From assembly GCF_000161835.1 (NCBI RefSeq), contig NZ_GG697169.2:295852-359851 (forward strand): 64,000 bases of DNA, given 5' to 3'. The notes beneath the pieces are model-generated. The model saw only the letters and a list, made by a program, of their open reading frames with translations, did no database searches and was not told where the DNA came from. The DNA is from Thalassobium sp. R2A62 (lineage in GTDB: Bacteria > Pseudomonadota > Alphaproteobacteria > Rhodobacterales > Rhodobacteraceae). Below, one piece after another: positions 1 to 7,964 of this stretch; positions within the stretch are counted from its first letter, which is position 1, and every line of letters starts with the position of its first letter. A program made the position numbers and the translations under genes.

Positions 1-74
1 GGCGCTGCCCCCACACCCCCAATTGGTATTCGGGCTTCGGCATCCGGCGCCCTTGGATCGCATGGGCGCGGTAA
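1..74 (+). CDS. Possible 3' end of an upstream gene
   Basis: Reading from base 3, about 23 codons stay open and end at a TAA at 72-74, giving a tail ending WIAWAR. It could be the C-terminus of a gene that begins before the window. The piece is too short to name, and another frame is open further, to a TAG near 150. The following 100 bases up to the next start hold nothing I recognise except a ribosome binding site (AGGAGG at 164-169). Confidence 0.2.
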   Translation, partial: RCPHTPNWYSGFGIRRPWIAWAR

Positions 75-179
75 GGCATTCTTTCCTTGGCAATGCAGGC
101 GTTGTGACAAGGTCTGGTTTCCCGTGCCTTGGCAATAGCCGCGGGGCTGTCTAGTTTGGTCTGAGGAGGCCAGACGCCA

Positions 180-957
180 ATGTTCAAGCCGATACTGTCG
201 ACATTGACCCGTCCGTATATGGATTTGGCAATCACGTCGCGGCGCGATTTTGACATTCACATTTACGAACGCCCCGGCCGATGGATGGAGCGGGACGCTC
301 TCGACAGGTTGAGCCAAGAATTGCGGGATGTAGCATCCAAAACGCTCGCGTCGGGCGCACTGAACTACGGTGTGTTCTCTGGCGATGCTGAACGGATGGG
401 CGCCGACGCTCGTTGGTTGGACGCGAACAGATACCAATATTGTGCTGGGTCGCCCAACAGTTGCGCATATTGCCGCACTGAACGATCGGGTCAGTTTAGA
501 CATCATGCGCGATCGCGGGTTTCGCCGAGAGCTGTTATCGTTGATGCGGTTGGGAACAGGTGCCGCGGTCGATGGTATGACAGGGGCCAATCTGTGGATG
601 AGCGGGTTCGAGGCGCGTGCTGCAAGCTTGGCTCTCGGGCCGCTTTGGCTGCTGTTGGACCTGTGCGGCCTGACTGCGGGATTGACGGCCGAGGTGGACA
701 AGACGAATTCGGCCCCGATGATTGTGGCGTTTCATCGCCCCAAGGGTGAAAGCCCCGTAGCGTCTGGTCGGGCCTACCTGCGCATGTGGCTCGAGGCCAC
801 GTCGTTGGGACTGGCTGGTTGGCCAATGGCGGCATTGTCTGATGTTCCGGAAGCACGGGGCGAACTCTGCACTATGCTGGGTATCCCAAGTGACCGCCGG
901 TTGATCCAAGTGTTGCGGTTCGGCGCGGCAACGGGTGAAATGTCGCCACGGACCTGA
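180..957 (+). pseudogene. Nitroreductase-like protein, frameshifted
   Basis: Two overlapping plus-strand frames together make one protein of about 259 residues. The first begins at an ATG at 180 behind AGGAGG (spacing about 10) and is protein-like up to roughly base 425. The second frame is open from 364 to the TGA at 955-957 and continues the protein. The second part has the C-terminal signature of the FMN-binding nitroreductase fold (Acg-like): an AFHRPKGESP segment, then GRAYLRMWLEATSLGL, then GIPSDRRLIQVLRFG. No single frame carries the whole protein, so I place a frameshift at about 425-450. Whether it is a true mutation or an assembly error cannot be told here. The family assignment is by motif only. 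The glycerate kinase gene starts 24 bases downstream. Confidence 0.6.
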
Positions 958-980
958 CGCCCCTATGACGAGGTTTTGGT

Positions 981-2210
981 ATGAATGATGCTGTCTTGGC
1001 CAAACAGGCTGCCCGCGCAATGCGATTCTTTGAGGCGGGTGTTGCGGCCGCCGACCCCTATGCTGCGGTTTCGGATGCATTGAAAGATGCGCCTTTGGAC
1101 GGATCTCCGACGCTGGTTATCGCCTTTGGCAAAGCGGCACATGCGATGGCACGTGCAGCCCAAAAAATTGTGCCTGACATCACGCGGATGATCGTGGTGA
1201 CGAACCCCGAAAATGCAAAGCCGTTGACGGGGGCCGAGGTGCACGCCAGCGCGCATCCCGTACCCGACGCGGCGGGCCTAGCAGCCGGTCAGGCGGTTAT
1301 TTCGGCGTTGAGAGGTTTGCCTGCTGAAACCCGAGTTCTAGCCCTGATTTCAGGAGGTGGGTCTGCGCTGCTGCCTGCGCCCGCAGGGGCTTTGACGCTT
1401 GAGGACAAGCAGGCCGTCAACGCAGGGCTGCTGGCGTCAGGTGCACCGATCGAAGAAATGAACCTTGTGCGCCAGCAGCTATCGCAACTCAAAGGTGGTG
1501 GTTTTGTGCAGTTGGCGGCCCCGTCACCGGTCACGGCGTTGATCCTGTCTGATGTCATCGGTGATGATCTGCGAGCGATTGCAAGTGGACCCACAACAGA
1601 CCCATTGGGCACCCGAGACGAGGCCATAGCACTGCTGCGACGCTATGATTTGTGGGAAACAGTCCCAGAGGCTGTGCAGATACGTTTGAGTGCGGATGGT
1701 GAGGCGCCAGCACCCGTGGATTGCGATAACAGATTGATTGGCTCGAATCCGATCAGCGTGACGGCGATGGCCGCGATTGACGCGGATGCGCAGGTCGTCA
1801 CCAAACCATTGATTGGCGACGTCACCGACGCAGCATTGGCAGTGGCGAAGCTGGCGTTGGGCACGCATCTATTGGGGGGCGAAACGACTGTTCAGCTGAC
1901 CGGTACGGGGCGGGGTGGACGGAACCAAGATTTGGCGTTGCGCGTTGCGCTCTTGGCGGAAGCTGAGGGTTGGACAGCTCCGTGGACATATCTGCAGGCT
2001 GGCACCGATGGACGTGATGGACCAACTAACGCCGCAGGCGGCATCGTGAATGATCAAACGCTGGACCGGATAAGGGCCGCTGGGATCAACCCCCAAGAGA
2101 TGTTGGACAATAACGATGCATATCCTGCGCTCAAAGCGGCGGATGCGCTTGTGATGACAGGTGGCACTGGGACCAATGTCGCGGATCTGGGCGTCTTGAT
2201 CCGAACCTAG
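981..2210 (+). CDS. gckA: Glycerate 2-kinase (GckA/TtuD, MOFRL family)
   Basis: The 409-residue protein matches the MOFRL/DUF4147 glycerate 2-kinases once named hydroxypyruvate reductase TtuD. These phosphorylate D-glycerate to 2-phosphoglycerate in the cytoplasm, feeding glyoxylate- and serine-derived carbon into glycolysis. Visible family features are an early AFGKAAHAMA stretch, the ISGGGSALL phosphate-binding loop near residue 125, NLVRQQLSQLKGG, LILSDVIGDD, and the C-terminal GTDGRDGPTNAAGG and TGGTGTNVADL signatures of the MOFRL domain. Length is close to the family norm. The ATG at 981 lies behind an ACGAGG-like site. The gene converges on the cytochrome peroxidase gene and their stop codons overlap by four bases. 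The family call is secure; the physiological pathway is inferred. Confidence 0.9.
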   Translation: MNDAVLAKQAARAMRFFEAGVAAADPYAAVSDALKDAPLDGSPTLVIAFGKAAHAMARAAQKIVPDITRMIVVTNPENAKPLTGAEVHASAHPVPDAAGLAAGQAVISALRGLPAETRVLALISGGGSALLPAPAGALTLEDKQAVNAGLLASGAPIEEMNLVRQQLSQLKGGGFVQLAAPSPVTALILSDVIGDDLRAIASGPTTDPLGTRDEAIALLRRYDLWETVPEAVQIRLSADGEAPAPVDCDNRLIGSNPISVTAMAAIDADAQVVTKPLIGDVTDAALAVAKLALGTHLLGGETTVQLTGTGRGGRNQDLALRVALLAEAEGWTAPWTYLQAGTDGRDGPTNAAGGIVNDQTLDRIRAAGINPQEMLDNNDAYPALKAADALVMTGGTGTNVADLGVLIRT

Positions 2211-3484
2211 TCGACCGACAATCCGCTGGGCACAGTGTCGGGGCGACCCAAGGGGCGCGTCTCGGCGGTGACCCCAGTGAGAGCATTCAAAAATGCCACG
2301 AGGTCCAAGACGCTGGCATCATCCAAGGCAACAGGCGCAATGGCTATTGCGGCCTCTTGGCGGGCGATTTCTCGGGTGTCTTGGTCCGCAATAAAGTCAA
2401 TCAGCGCGATGTGATCTGCACGGGGCAGTCGTGCCATGTCGCGGCTCCAATCCGCGCGCATTGCGACAGGGTTCAGGTGATGACGCACGATGCCCTCGAG
2501 TGTCGGATAGGTTCCGTTGTGACCATAGGGCGCGGTCAACGCTACATTGCGCAACATAGGGGTTCGAAAACGGTAGGCGTCTGCCAAATCATCGCTTTCG
2601 CCCATACGGCCGACATCACGCACGACCGGGTCGAACTGACGTGTTCGACCGGGGCCAATGTGGGGCAGGCCGATGGCGTGAAACTCTTGGTCCGACATCA
2701 AAGGGCCGCTGTGGCAACCGGCGCAATTCGCCTCTCCGAAAAACAACTGACGACCGCGTTCGGCGGCAGGGTCCAATGGGGTCCGAGTGGCGAGGTAGGT
2801 GTCATATGGACTGTCGTGGTTTTGCCATTCCGTTCCGATAAACGCGCCCAACGCATTTGCAATTTCGACAATGGTCACCTGATCTGAACTGTCGATGTGA
2901 TCAAAGGCCGCGACAAAGAGGTCGCCATATTTGGGGATCACGCGGACACGTTTGGCAAGGATCGGCCACGCGGCATCAATGCGATCATGTACGGCGCCTG
3001 CGATTTCGTTTTCGCGCGGGTTTCCAGCCATTTCAAACTGTGCAGTCAGAGGAAACACCGCTTGGGCCGCCAGAATACTGTTGAACCCCGTTGGCAGCCA
3101 TTCCTGAGCAGGAGAATTGAATTCATTTCCATAGACGTTGCTGTGTTCTAGCCGTCCGTCATGGAACAACACATCGATCTCGCGGTGTCCAAGGTTCCAC
3201 AGGGCAGGGGCGTTGCGTGGGATCCGTTTGCGTATCATCGCGTCACCCGTGCCAATCGTACGATCAGGGCCGAGCCCGACACCGCCTTCGCCAATTCCGA
3301 GGCTTAGACCGTCCCCACCGCCAAGGTCGTGATGGTGACAGGTGCCACAGGAAATATTGCGATTGCCCGACAGGATTTTGTCATAAAACAACAACTGGCC
3401 GATCTCGGCTTGCATTGGGTCGAAAGGCAGGAAATCATCCGGTTGGATCGGTTGCGCCACACTGGGTGTCGCCCCACAGATCAA
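2207..3484 (-). CDS. Di-heme cytochrome c peroxidase (MauG/CcpA family), start uncertain
   Basis: A periplasmic di-heme protein with two c-type heme sites, CGTCH near residue 46 and CAGCH in the second half, plus the TPMLRNVALTAPYGHNG segment that defines bacterial cytochrome c peroxidases and MauG-like proteins. These reduce H2O2 with electrons from cytochrome c or oxidise other substrates. The reading frame also encodes a good signal peptide (KKLAHAALLGLICG...SVAQ) up to about base 3525, but there is no in-frame ATG or GTG there. The first usable in-frame codon is a TTG at 3484-3482, inside that peptide. ATG codons at about 3522 and 3501 lie in another frame and would join this one after a one-base shift. 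The coordinates use the TTG. The 5' part overlaps the divergent repeat protein gene. Confidence 0.8.
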   Translation of the reverse strand: MICGATPSVAQPIQPDDFLPFDPMQAEIGQLLFYDKILSGNRNISCGTCHHHDLGGGDGLSLGIGEGGVGLGPDRTIGTGDAMIRKRIPRNAPALWNLGHREIDVLFHDGRLEHSNVYGNEFNSPAQEWLPTGFNSILAAQAVFPLTAQFEMAGNPRENEIAGAVHDRIDAAWPILAKRVRVIPKYGDLFVAAFDHIDSSDQVTIVEIANALGAFIGTEWQNHDSPYDTYLATRTPLDPAAERGRQLFFGEANCAGCHSGPLMSDQEFHAIGLPHIGPGRTRQFDPVVRDVGRMGESDDLADAYRFRTPMLRNVALTAPYGHNGTYPTLEGIVRHHLNPVAMRADWSRDMARLPRADHIALIDFIADQDTREIARQEAAIAIAPVALDDASVLDLVAFLNALTGVTAETRPLGRPDTVPSGLSVD

Positions 3485-3499
3485 CCCGAGGAGAGCCGC

Positions 3500-3991
3500 A
3501 TGAGCCAGTTTCTTAAATCCATGGTTTTGCCGTGCTTTTTGGCCGTGTCGGGTGCCGGTGTTGCGGTCGCCGAACTGGAAGAAGCGCGAGACATGATGGA
3601 AGAGGGGCGTTTTGAAGAGGCGCGTGCCGCATTGTGGCCCGCCGCGCGATCCGGCAACGCCGAAGCCGAAGAGTTGATCGGCGTGATGTACGCGCTGGGC
3701 CTCGGTGTCGAGCGCGACGACATCCGTGCGTTTGACTGGTATCTCAGGGCGTCGCTCAAGGGGCATCCGGGGGCTCAATCTGGTATCGGTTGGTACTATG
3801 AGACAGGACGCGGGTTGCCCGCACCTGATCTGGTTCGAGCCTATGCATGGTACGCGCTTTCTGCAATCGGTGGTGACCCTGATGCGGCAATTTCGCTCGA
3901 AGATATCACACCAAAGTTGAGCAAGGCCGAATTGGATCAGGCGCAGTTGTTGATTGATGACTATCAAATCTGGATCTATCCGTTCCGCTAG
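3500..3991 (+). CDS. Secreted Sel1/TPR-repeat protein
   Basis: A 163-residue protein with an N-terminal signal peptide (hydrophobic segment 5-22, cleavage expected after AVA) and then two or three Sel1-like helical repeats, for example AEAEELIGVMYALGLGVERD followed by a GHPGAQSGIGWYYETGRG unit. Sel1/TPR proteins act as protein-binding scaffolds; no specific partner can be named. I chose the ATG at 3500 because GAGGAG lies at 3487-3492 and a signal peptide follows directly, although the frame is open further upstream. The start region is antisense to the 5' end of the di-heme peroxidase gene, so the two transcripts overlap head to head. Confidence 0.75.
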   Translation: MSQFLKSMVLPCFLAVSGAGVAVAELEEARDMMEEGRFEEARAALWPAARSGNAEAEELIGVMYALGLGVERDDIRAFDWYLRASLKGHPGAQSGIGWYYETGRGLPAPDLVRAYAWYALSAIGGDPDAAISLEDITPKLSKAELDQAQLLIDDYQIWIYPFR

Positions 3992-4154
3992 TAAGTTTTC
4001 GTCTGCAACGTCATGTATAGAGAGCGCAGGTGGGCTTGATCCAAAGAATGCTGTCGCTGCATCGAATTCAACAAAGTTACAATGGCTGATCCTCGGAAAT
4101 GCGAAAGCGACGTGTCTCTGATTTCGAAATCAAAGTACCGTAGAGCATGAAGGT

Positions 4155-4186
4155 AAAAGGGCGCGGCTCGATGCCGCGCCCCTCTT
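4155..4186 (-). terminator. Rho-independent terminator of the TRAP operon
   Basis: A perfect 9-bp stem (GGGCGCGGC 4159-4167 with GCCGCGCCC 4173-4181) and a 5-base loop. On the minus strand the stem is followed by a run of four T. It lies just past the dctP stop codon, so it should end the minus-strand dctQMP transcript. Confidence 0.8.
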
Positions 4187-4188
4187 AG

Positions 4189-4208
4189 ACTAAGCGAATT
4201 CGCTTAGT
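4189..4208. repeat. Perfect 20-bp palindrome across the dctP stop codon
   Basis: ACTAAGCGAATTCGCTTAGT reads the same on both strands and includes the TAA of dctP (4206-4204). With the terminator beside it, this gives two consecutive hairpins at the 3' end of the operon. It may protect the mRNA end; that role is inference. Confidence 0.6.
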
Positions 4209-5271
4209 TTAGGTCAGCGGCACGGTCAGCGGCCAGATCGGCCTCAACCTCAGATACTGATGCAATCAGAGCATCAAGCACTTCGTTGCCACCGTCGACG
4301 TTCGCGCGGAACCAATCCTGAACCGGGGCTGCCGCCTCGGCGAATGCGGCCTTTTCGTCTGGTGTTGGGACATAGAGGTCACCGCCACCTGCAACGAAAT
4401 CTGCATAAGCTTGGATCGACTTACGCTTGGGCGACGCGAACGTAGCCTGCTGCAGTTGGCTGAAGCCATCTACAACAACGCGACGCATGTCTTCTGGCAT
4501 TGCCATGAAGTTCTCGTTCGACATCCACCACAGTGCGCCCATGTAGGCATGACCGTCGAGTGTGACGTACTGCAGACCGGCGTCAGGGAATTTCATGCCC
4601 ATGATGTCGGTGATGCCGTTCTTGGACCCGTCAACAACGCCCGTTTGGAACGATGTGAACAGCTCGGGCCATGGGATTGGCGTTGGTGCAGCACCCAATG
4701 CCTTGACCAATTCCTGTGGAAGGTCAGCAACAACGGTACGGATCTTGAGACCGTCCATGTCAGCAGGCGACTGAACACGGCGCTGCGTGTTCGCAAAGTT
4801 GCGCCAGCCGCCAGTGTTGCCAACTGTCATCAAACGGATCGTGCCGTCAGATGCTTCAAGACCCATGTCACGCATCTTGCGTGTAAAGTCGCCAGTCAAA
4901 ACGCCCTCGGCCACGCGGTCGTCTGCCATCAGGTATGGCAGGTCGAGCACCTGAACAAAGGGGAAGATGCCGGACGCACCGCCAGAGGTCGAAATGTAGA
5001 CGTCGATCGTGCCTTCGGCTACGCCCTCAAGGCACTCTGTGCCGTTCGCGCAGAGCTGAGTGCCCATAAAGATTTCGACTTCGATCGCGCCGTTGGACGC
5101 AGCTTCGACGTAGTTTTTGAACACAACGAGACCGTCATAGTCTTCGTCGTTCTCGTTCGAGTTTGCGGTCGCGCGGATCGTGTATTCCGCGTGGCCAGCG
5201 GCATAGGCCGCAAAGCTGCTGGTGGCCAGCATTGTGGCAGCAAGAGCCGCCTTAGTAAGACCTTTAAGCAT
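4204..5271 (-). CDS. dctP: TRAP transporter substrate-binding protein (DctP family)
   Basis: A 355-residue periplasmic solute receptor of the DctP family. It has a signal peptide with cleavage after AYA. Known family features are visible: the VADLPQELVKALGAAPTPIPWPE region, which holds the arginine-dependent carboxylate/anion clamp area, then LFTSFQTGVVDGSKNGI. TRAP receptors mostly bind organic acids, but sulfonates such as isethionate and taurine are also known ligands. The start at 5271 is chosen because AGGGAGG lies just upstream (about 5278-5284) and a clean signal peptide follows; an ATG 36 bases earlier is less likely. It is the last gene of dctQ-dctM-dctP and ends in a terminator. The ligand is inferred from neighbours to be a sulfonated sugar such as sulfoquinovose. 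Confidence 0.9.
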   Translation of the reverse strand: MLKGLTKAALAATMLATSSFAAYAAGHAEYTIRATANSNENDEDYDGLVVFKNYVEAASNGAIEVEIFMGTQLCANGTECLEGVAEGTIDVYISTSGGASGIFPFVQVLDLPYLMADDRVAEGVLTGDFTRKMRDMGLEASDGTIRLMTVGNTGGWRNFANTQRRVQSPADMDGLKIRTVVADLPQELVKALGAAPTPIPWPELFTSFQTGVVDGSKNGITDIMGMKFPDAGLQYVTLDGHAYMGALWWMSNENFMAMPEDMRRVVVDGFSQLQQATFASPKRKSIQAYADFVAGGGDLYVPTPDEKAAFAEAAAPVQDWFRANVDGGNEVLDALIASVSEVEADLAADRAADLN

Positions 5272-5303
5272 TGGATACCTCCCTAGGATTGCTTTTTTGA
5301 TGG

Positions 5304-6797
5304 TCATTGGACGAAGCCTGTAAGGCGCGGCACCGTCATCGAAATGAAGGGGAAGTAAGTGATCAAGAAGATCACGAGCACTTCCACTGCAAGGAATGGC
5401 ATAATGGCTTTGGCGATGGTTTCCACCTTTTCGCCAGAGACCGTCGAGGCGACAAAGAGCACAAGCCCCATGGGCGGTGTGGCCAACCCCACGGTTAGGT
5501 TCACGCTCATGATGATCGCAAAGTGTACGGGGTGGACGCCCAGATCGACAAAGATGGGACCCAAGATTGGCCCGAGGATGATGATCGCGGGACCTGCATC
5601 CAGAAACATACCAACGACGAACAGCAGAGTATTGATGAGAAATAGCAGGATCAGCGGGTTCTCGGACAAGCTGAGAATAAAGTCGGACAAGATTTGTGGA
5701 GCATAAGACAGGCTAACCACGGTCTTGAACGCAACGGCTGCGCCAACGAGCAATAAAACAGCAGCCGAGGCCAACGCCGAGCGAGACAGCACATCGACCA
5801 GATCGCGCAGGGTCATCGATTTGAGAATGAAAAAGCTGACCAAGAGGGCATAGAACACAGCCATGGTCGACGCTTCGGTCGGGGTCATGACGCCGATCAG
5901 GATGCCGCCCAAGATGATGATGGGGGTCTGCAGCGGTGCTACGGCCTTTTTGCAGACAATCCGGAAGTCGCCGCTGGTCTGTTTGCGCATCCACACCAGG
6001 AAGACATGCGATAGGGTCAAAAGAATGCCTAGCAACAGCCAGCTCATCGTGCCGGTTGGCATCTCAAAGCCTGCGATTTTGCTGGCGAGCAGAACAACAA
6101 CGTAGAACAGACCCATAAAGTTGATCCGCAACAGGACAAAGCTGACCCAGCTTTCAAGCGGCGAGATGGTTTGGTCCTTGGTCACAATCCGTTCAGCTTT
6201 GGGCAGGTCGTAGCGGTCCGCCATGAGCCGAACCATGACCATCAGGCCAACGCCCACGAGGATGCCGGGCACAATACCCGCAAGAAAGAGTGTGGCAACG
6301 CTTTCGCCCATGACATAGGCGTAGATGATCATGATGCCTGATGGCGGGATGATCGGGCCAATGACCGAGCTAGCAGCAGTGATGGCGGCCGCGAATTTGC
6401 GGGTATAGCCGTTCTTTTCCATCGCAGGGATCAAAGTCGATCCCAAAGCGGAGGTATCAGCAACCGCAGAGCCTGAAAGGCCTGCGAACAAAATCGACGA
6501 CAGGATGTTTACGTGGGCCAACCCACCGCGGAGATGCCCCATAAACGCCTGAGAGAACTCAACCAGACGGGTGGTGATGCCGCCACGGTTCATAATCTCG
6601 CCAGCCAGCATAAAGAACGGCAGCGCCATCAAGGGGAAGCTGTCGATACCGTTATAGAGGTTGCGGTAGAGGATGCTGAGGTCCCGTTCTTGCCCATTCA
6701 ACAAGAGCAGGGCACCCGGTGCTGCGAGCAACGCAAAGACAACCGGCAAGCCGATCATCAAGATCACGAGGAAAACGGGGAGGAACCAAATCAACAT
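5304..6797 (-). CDS. dctM: TRAP transporter large permease (DctM)
   Basis: A 497-residue membrane protein with a dozen or more hydrophobic segments, belonging to the DctM/ion transporter superfamily. It forms the Na+-coupled translocation channel that accepts substrate from DctP. Recognisable features are the early LPVVFALLAAPG, LPFFMLAGEIMNRGG, GLSGSAVADTSALGS and PIIPPSGIMIIYAYV segments, and near the end VNLTVGLATPPMGL. It starts with an ATG at 6797 that shares bases with the dctQ stop, which implies translational coupling. It is somewhat longer than the common size of about 430, with an extra loop and transmembrane region around residues 200-250. Confidence 0.93.
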   Translation of the reverse strand: MLIWFLPVFLVILMIGLPVVFALLAAPGALLLLNGQERDLSILYRNLYNGIDSFPLMALPFFMLAGEIMNRGGITTRLVEFSQAFMGHLRGGLAHVNILSSILFAGLSGSAVADTSALGSTLIPAMEKNGYTRKFAAAITAASSVIGPIIPPSGIMIIYAYVMGESVATLFLAGIVPGILVGVGLMVMVRLMADRYDLPKAERIVTKDQTISPLESWVSFVLLRINFMGLFYVVVLLASKIAGFEMPTGTMSWLLLGILLTLSHVFLVWMRKQTSGDFRIVCKKAVAPLQTPIIILGGILIGVMTPTEASTMAVFYALLVSFFILKSMTLRDLVDVLSRSALASAAVLLLVGAAVAFKTVVSLSYAPQILSDFILSLSENPLILLFLINTLLFVVGMFLDAGPAIIILGPILGPIFVDLGVHPVHFAIIMSVNLTVGLATPPMGLVLFVASTVSGEKVETIAKAIMPFLAVEVLVIFLITYFPFISMTVPRLTGFVQ

Positions 6798-7393
6798 CAG
6801 CTAGCCCCCACCAATTCTTCGTCAGCTCTGAGCGGTTTGAGGCGGTGACCGTGGCCGAAGAGTTTGATGATCTGGCGTAGCAGCAGTTCAATGTTGACCA
6901 ACAGCATCAGTCCAAAGCCAACAACGAGGCTGGAAAACATCCACGCGTTGCGGAACTTCGTCCGCTCGCCGCCGAACCAATCCAAAGGAAGGCGCAGAGA
7001 CGAGGATTTCCCGCGACCTGTCAGGCTATCGACGTGATTGTTGATGCCCTTGTCTAGGCAAATGATGATGACCGCGAGCGAGATCGCCAGCAGAAAAATC
7101 GTAAGCAATGCCGAGAGTGTCCGGTCCAATCCGCGCTCTGCCATATCAATCGCAACAAAGCCGCCCATTCGGTAGGCAAGTGGGGCCATGAGGCCTGTCA
7201 TCCAGAGCATGCCAAACCGCGCGGCTTCCTCGGTCCAGTTCAAAGGGCTGTCGAGCACGTAGCGGAAAAAGATCTGTGACAGGATAAGGCAGACCATGAT
7301 GCCAAGGGCCGCAATCGCCAACCAGCGACCGACTGCCAACAGCAGATCATTGATCCGTTGCAAGGGCCAAAGAACCCCGAACAGCACCGTCAT
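6797..7393 (-). CDS. dctQ: TRAP transporter small permease (DctQ)
   Basis: A 198-residue protein with four hydrophobic helices, the size and topology of the DctQ small subunit that pairs with DctM in the inner membrane. The RYVLDSPLNWTEEAARFGMLWMTGL stretch, read in parts (RYVLDSPLNWTEE, then LWMTGL), is the typical DctQ signature. The start at 7393 has AGGGAGGACG directly upstream. A 76-base gap containing a long inverted repeat separates it from the flavin reductase gene, which is transcribed in the same direction, so the transporter is probably part of the same operon as the oxidoreductase genes but set apart by the hairpin. Confidence 0.9.
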   Translation of the reverse strand: MTVLFGVLWPLQRINDLLLAVGRWLAIAALGIMVCLILSQIFFRYVLDSPLNWTEEAARFGMLWMTGLMAPLAYRMGGFVAIDMAERGLDRTLSALLTIFLLAISLAVIIICLDKGINNHVDSLTGRGKSSSLRLPLDWFGGERTKFRNAWMFSSLVVGFGLMLLVNIELLLRQIIKLFGHGHRLKPLRADEELVGAS

Positions 7394-7435
7394 GGTCGTC
7401 CTCCCTATCGTTCTGGCGTATCCGCCTTTATAATT

Positions 7436-7465
7436 TTAGATCAACGCCCTAGGACGTTAATCTAA
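7436..7465. repeat. 30-bp inverted repeat between flavin reductase and dctQ
   Basis: TTAGATCAACGCCCT (7436-7450) faces AGGACGTTAATCTAA (7451-7465). Only two positions break the symmetry, and both become G-U pairs in the minus-strand RNA. It lies 4 bases after the flavin reductase stop. No T run follows, so it is not a normal terminator. An mRNA-processing or stabilising hairpin, or a regulator site, are alternatives. Confidence 0.6.
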
Positions 7466-7469
7466 TGTT

Positions 7470-7964
7470 TTACGTGAGGTCGAGAAAGCGCCCTCCATGA
7501 AACAGCAAAGGTGCCCCAGAACGGCTCTCGGCCTCATGCACGTGGCCCACGATGATCACGTGATCACCTCCCTCATGGACTGCGTGACGTGTACAGTTGA
7601 ACCGCGCAAGGCAGCCCTCGATCAATGGTGTGCCATGGGCATCTGTCGACCAATCGAGATCGCCAAACGAGCCTTTGTCGCGTGTGAAACCATCGCAGCA
7701 ATTGCGCTGATCCGCGCCCAGAACATGGATTGCAAACCGATCCGCAGCATTGAATTCTGCAAAGCGTTTGGATGATTTTGCGGGAGACCACAGCACTAAT
7801 GCAGGATCTAACGACACGCTGGCGAAGCTGTTTGCAGTGATCCCGACAGGCCCATCTGATGAGTTGCAGGTCACAATAGTCACGCCCGTTGCGAATGCGC
7901 CCAAGGCATCTCGAAATGCGCGAGGGTAGGTCGCTGGATCAAAGGGAACTGGCGCGTTCATCAT
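7470..7964 (-). CDS. NAD(P)H:flavin reductase (HpaC/SmoA-like)
   Basis: A 164-residue flavin reductase-like protein with the split-barrel FMN-binding domain. Typical segments are FRDALGAFATGVTIVT near the start, GITANSFASVSLDPALVLW, and the late HFGGR-like LLFHGGRFLDL. Enzymes of this family supply free FMNH2 to a partner monooxygenase. Its start overlaps the aldo/keto reductase stop (ATGA), and the SsuD-type monooxygenase is two genes upstream, so it is almost certainly the reductase component of that two-component system. By gene order it corresponds to SmoA of sulfoquinovose-oxidising bacteria; that equivalence is inference, while the flavin reductase assignment is clear. Confidence 0.9.
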   Translation of the reverse strand: MMNAPVPFDPATYPRAFRDALGAFATGVTIVTCNSSDGPVGITANSFASVSLDPALVLWSPAKSSKRFAEFNAADRFAIHVLGADQRNCCDGFTRDKGSFGDLDWSTDAHGTPLIEGCLARFNCTRHAVHEGGDHVIIVGHVHEAESRSGAPLLFHGGRFLDLT

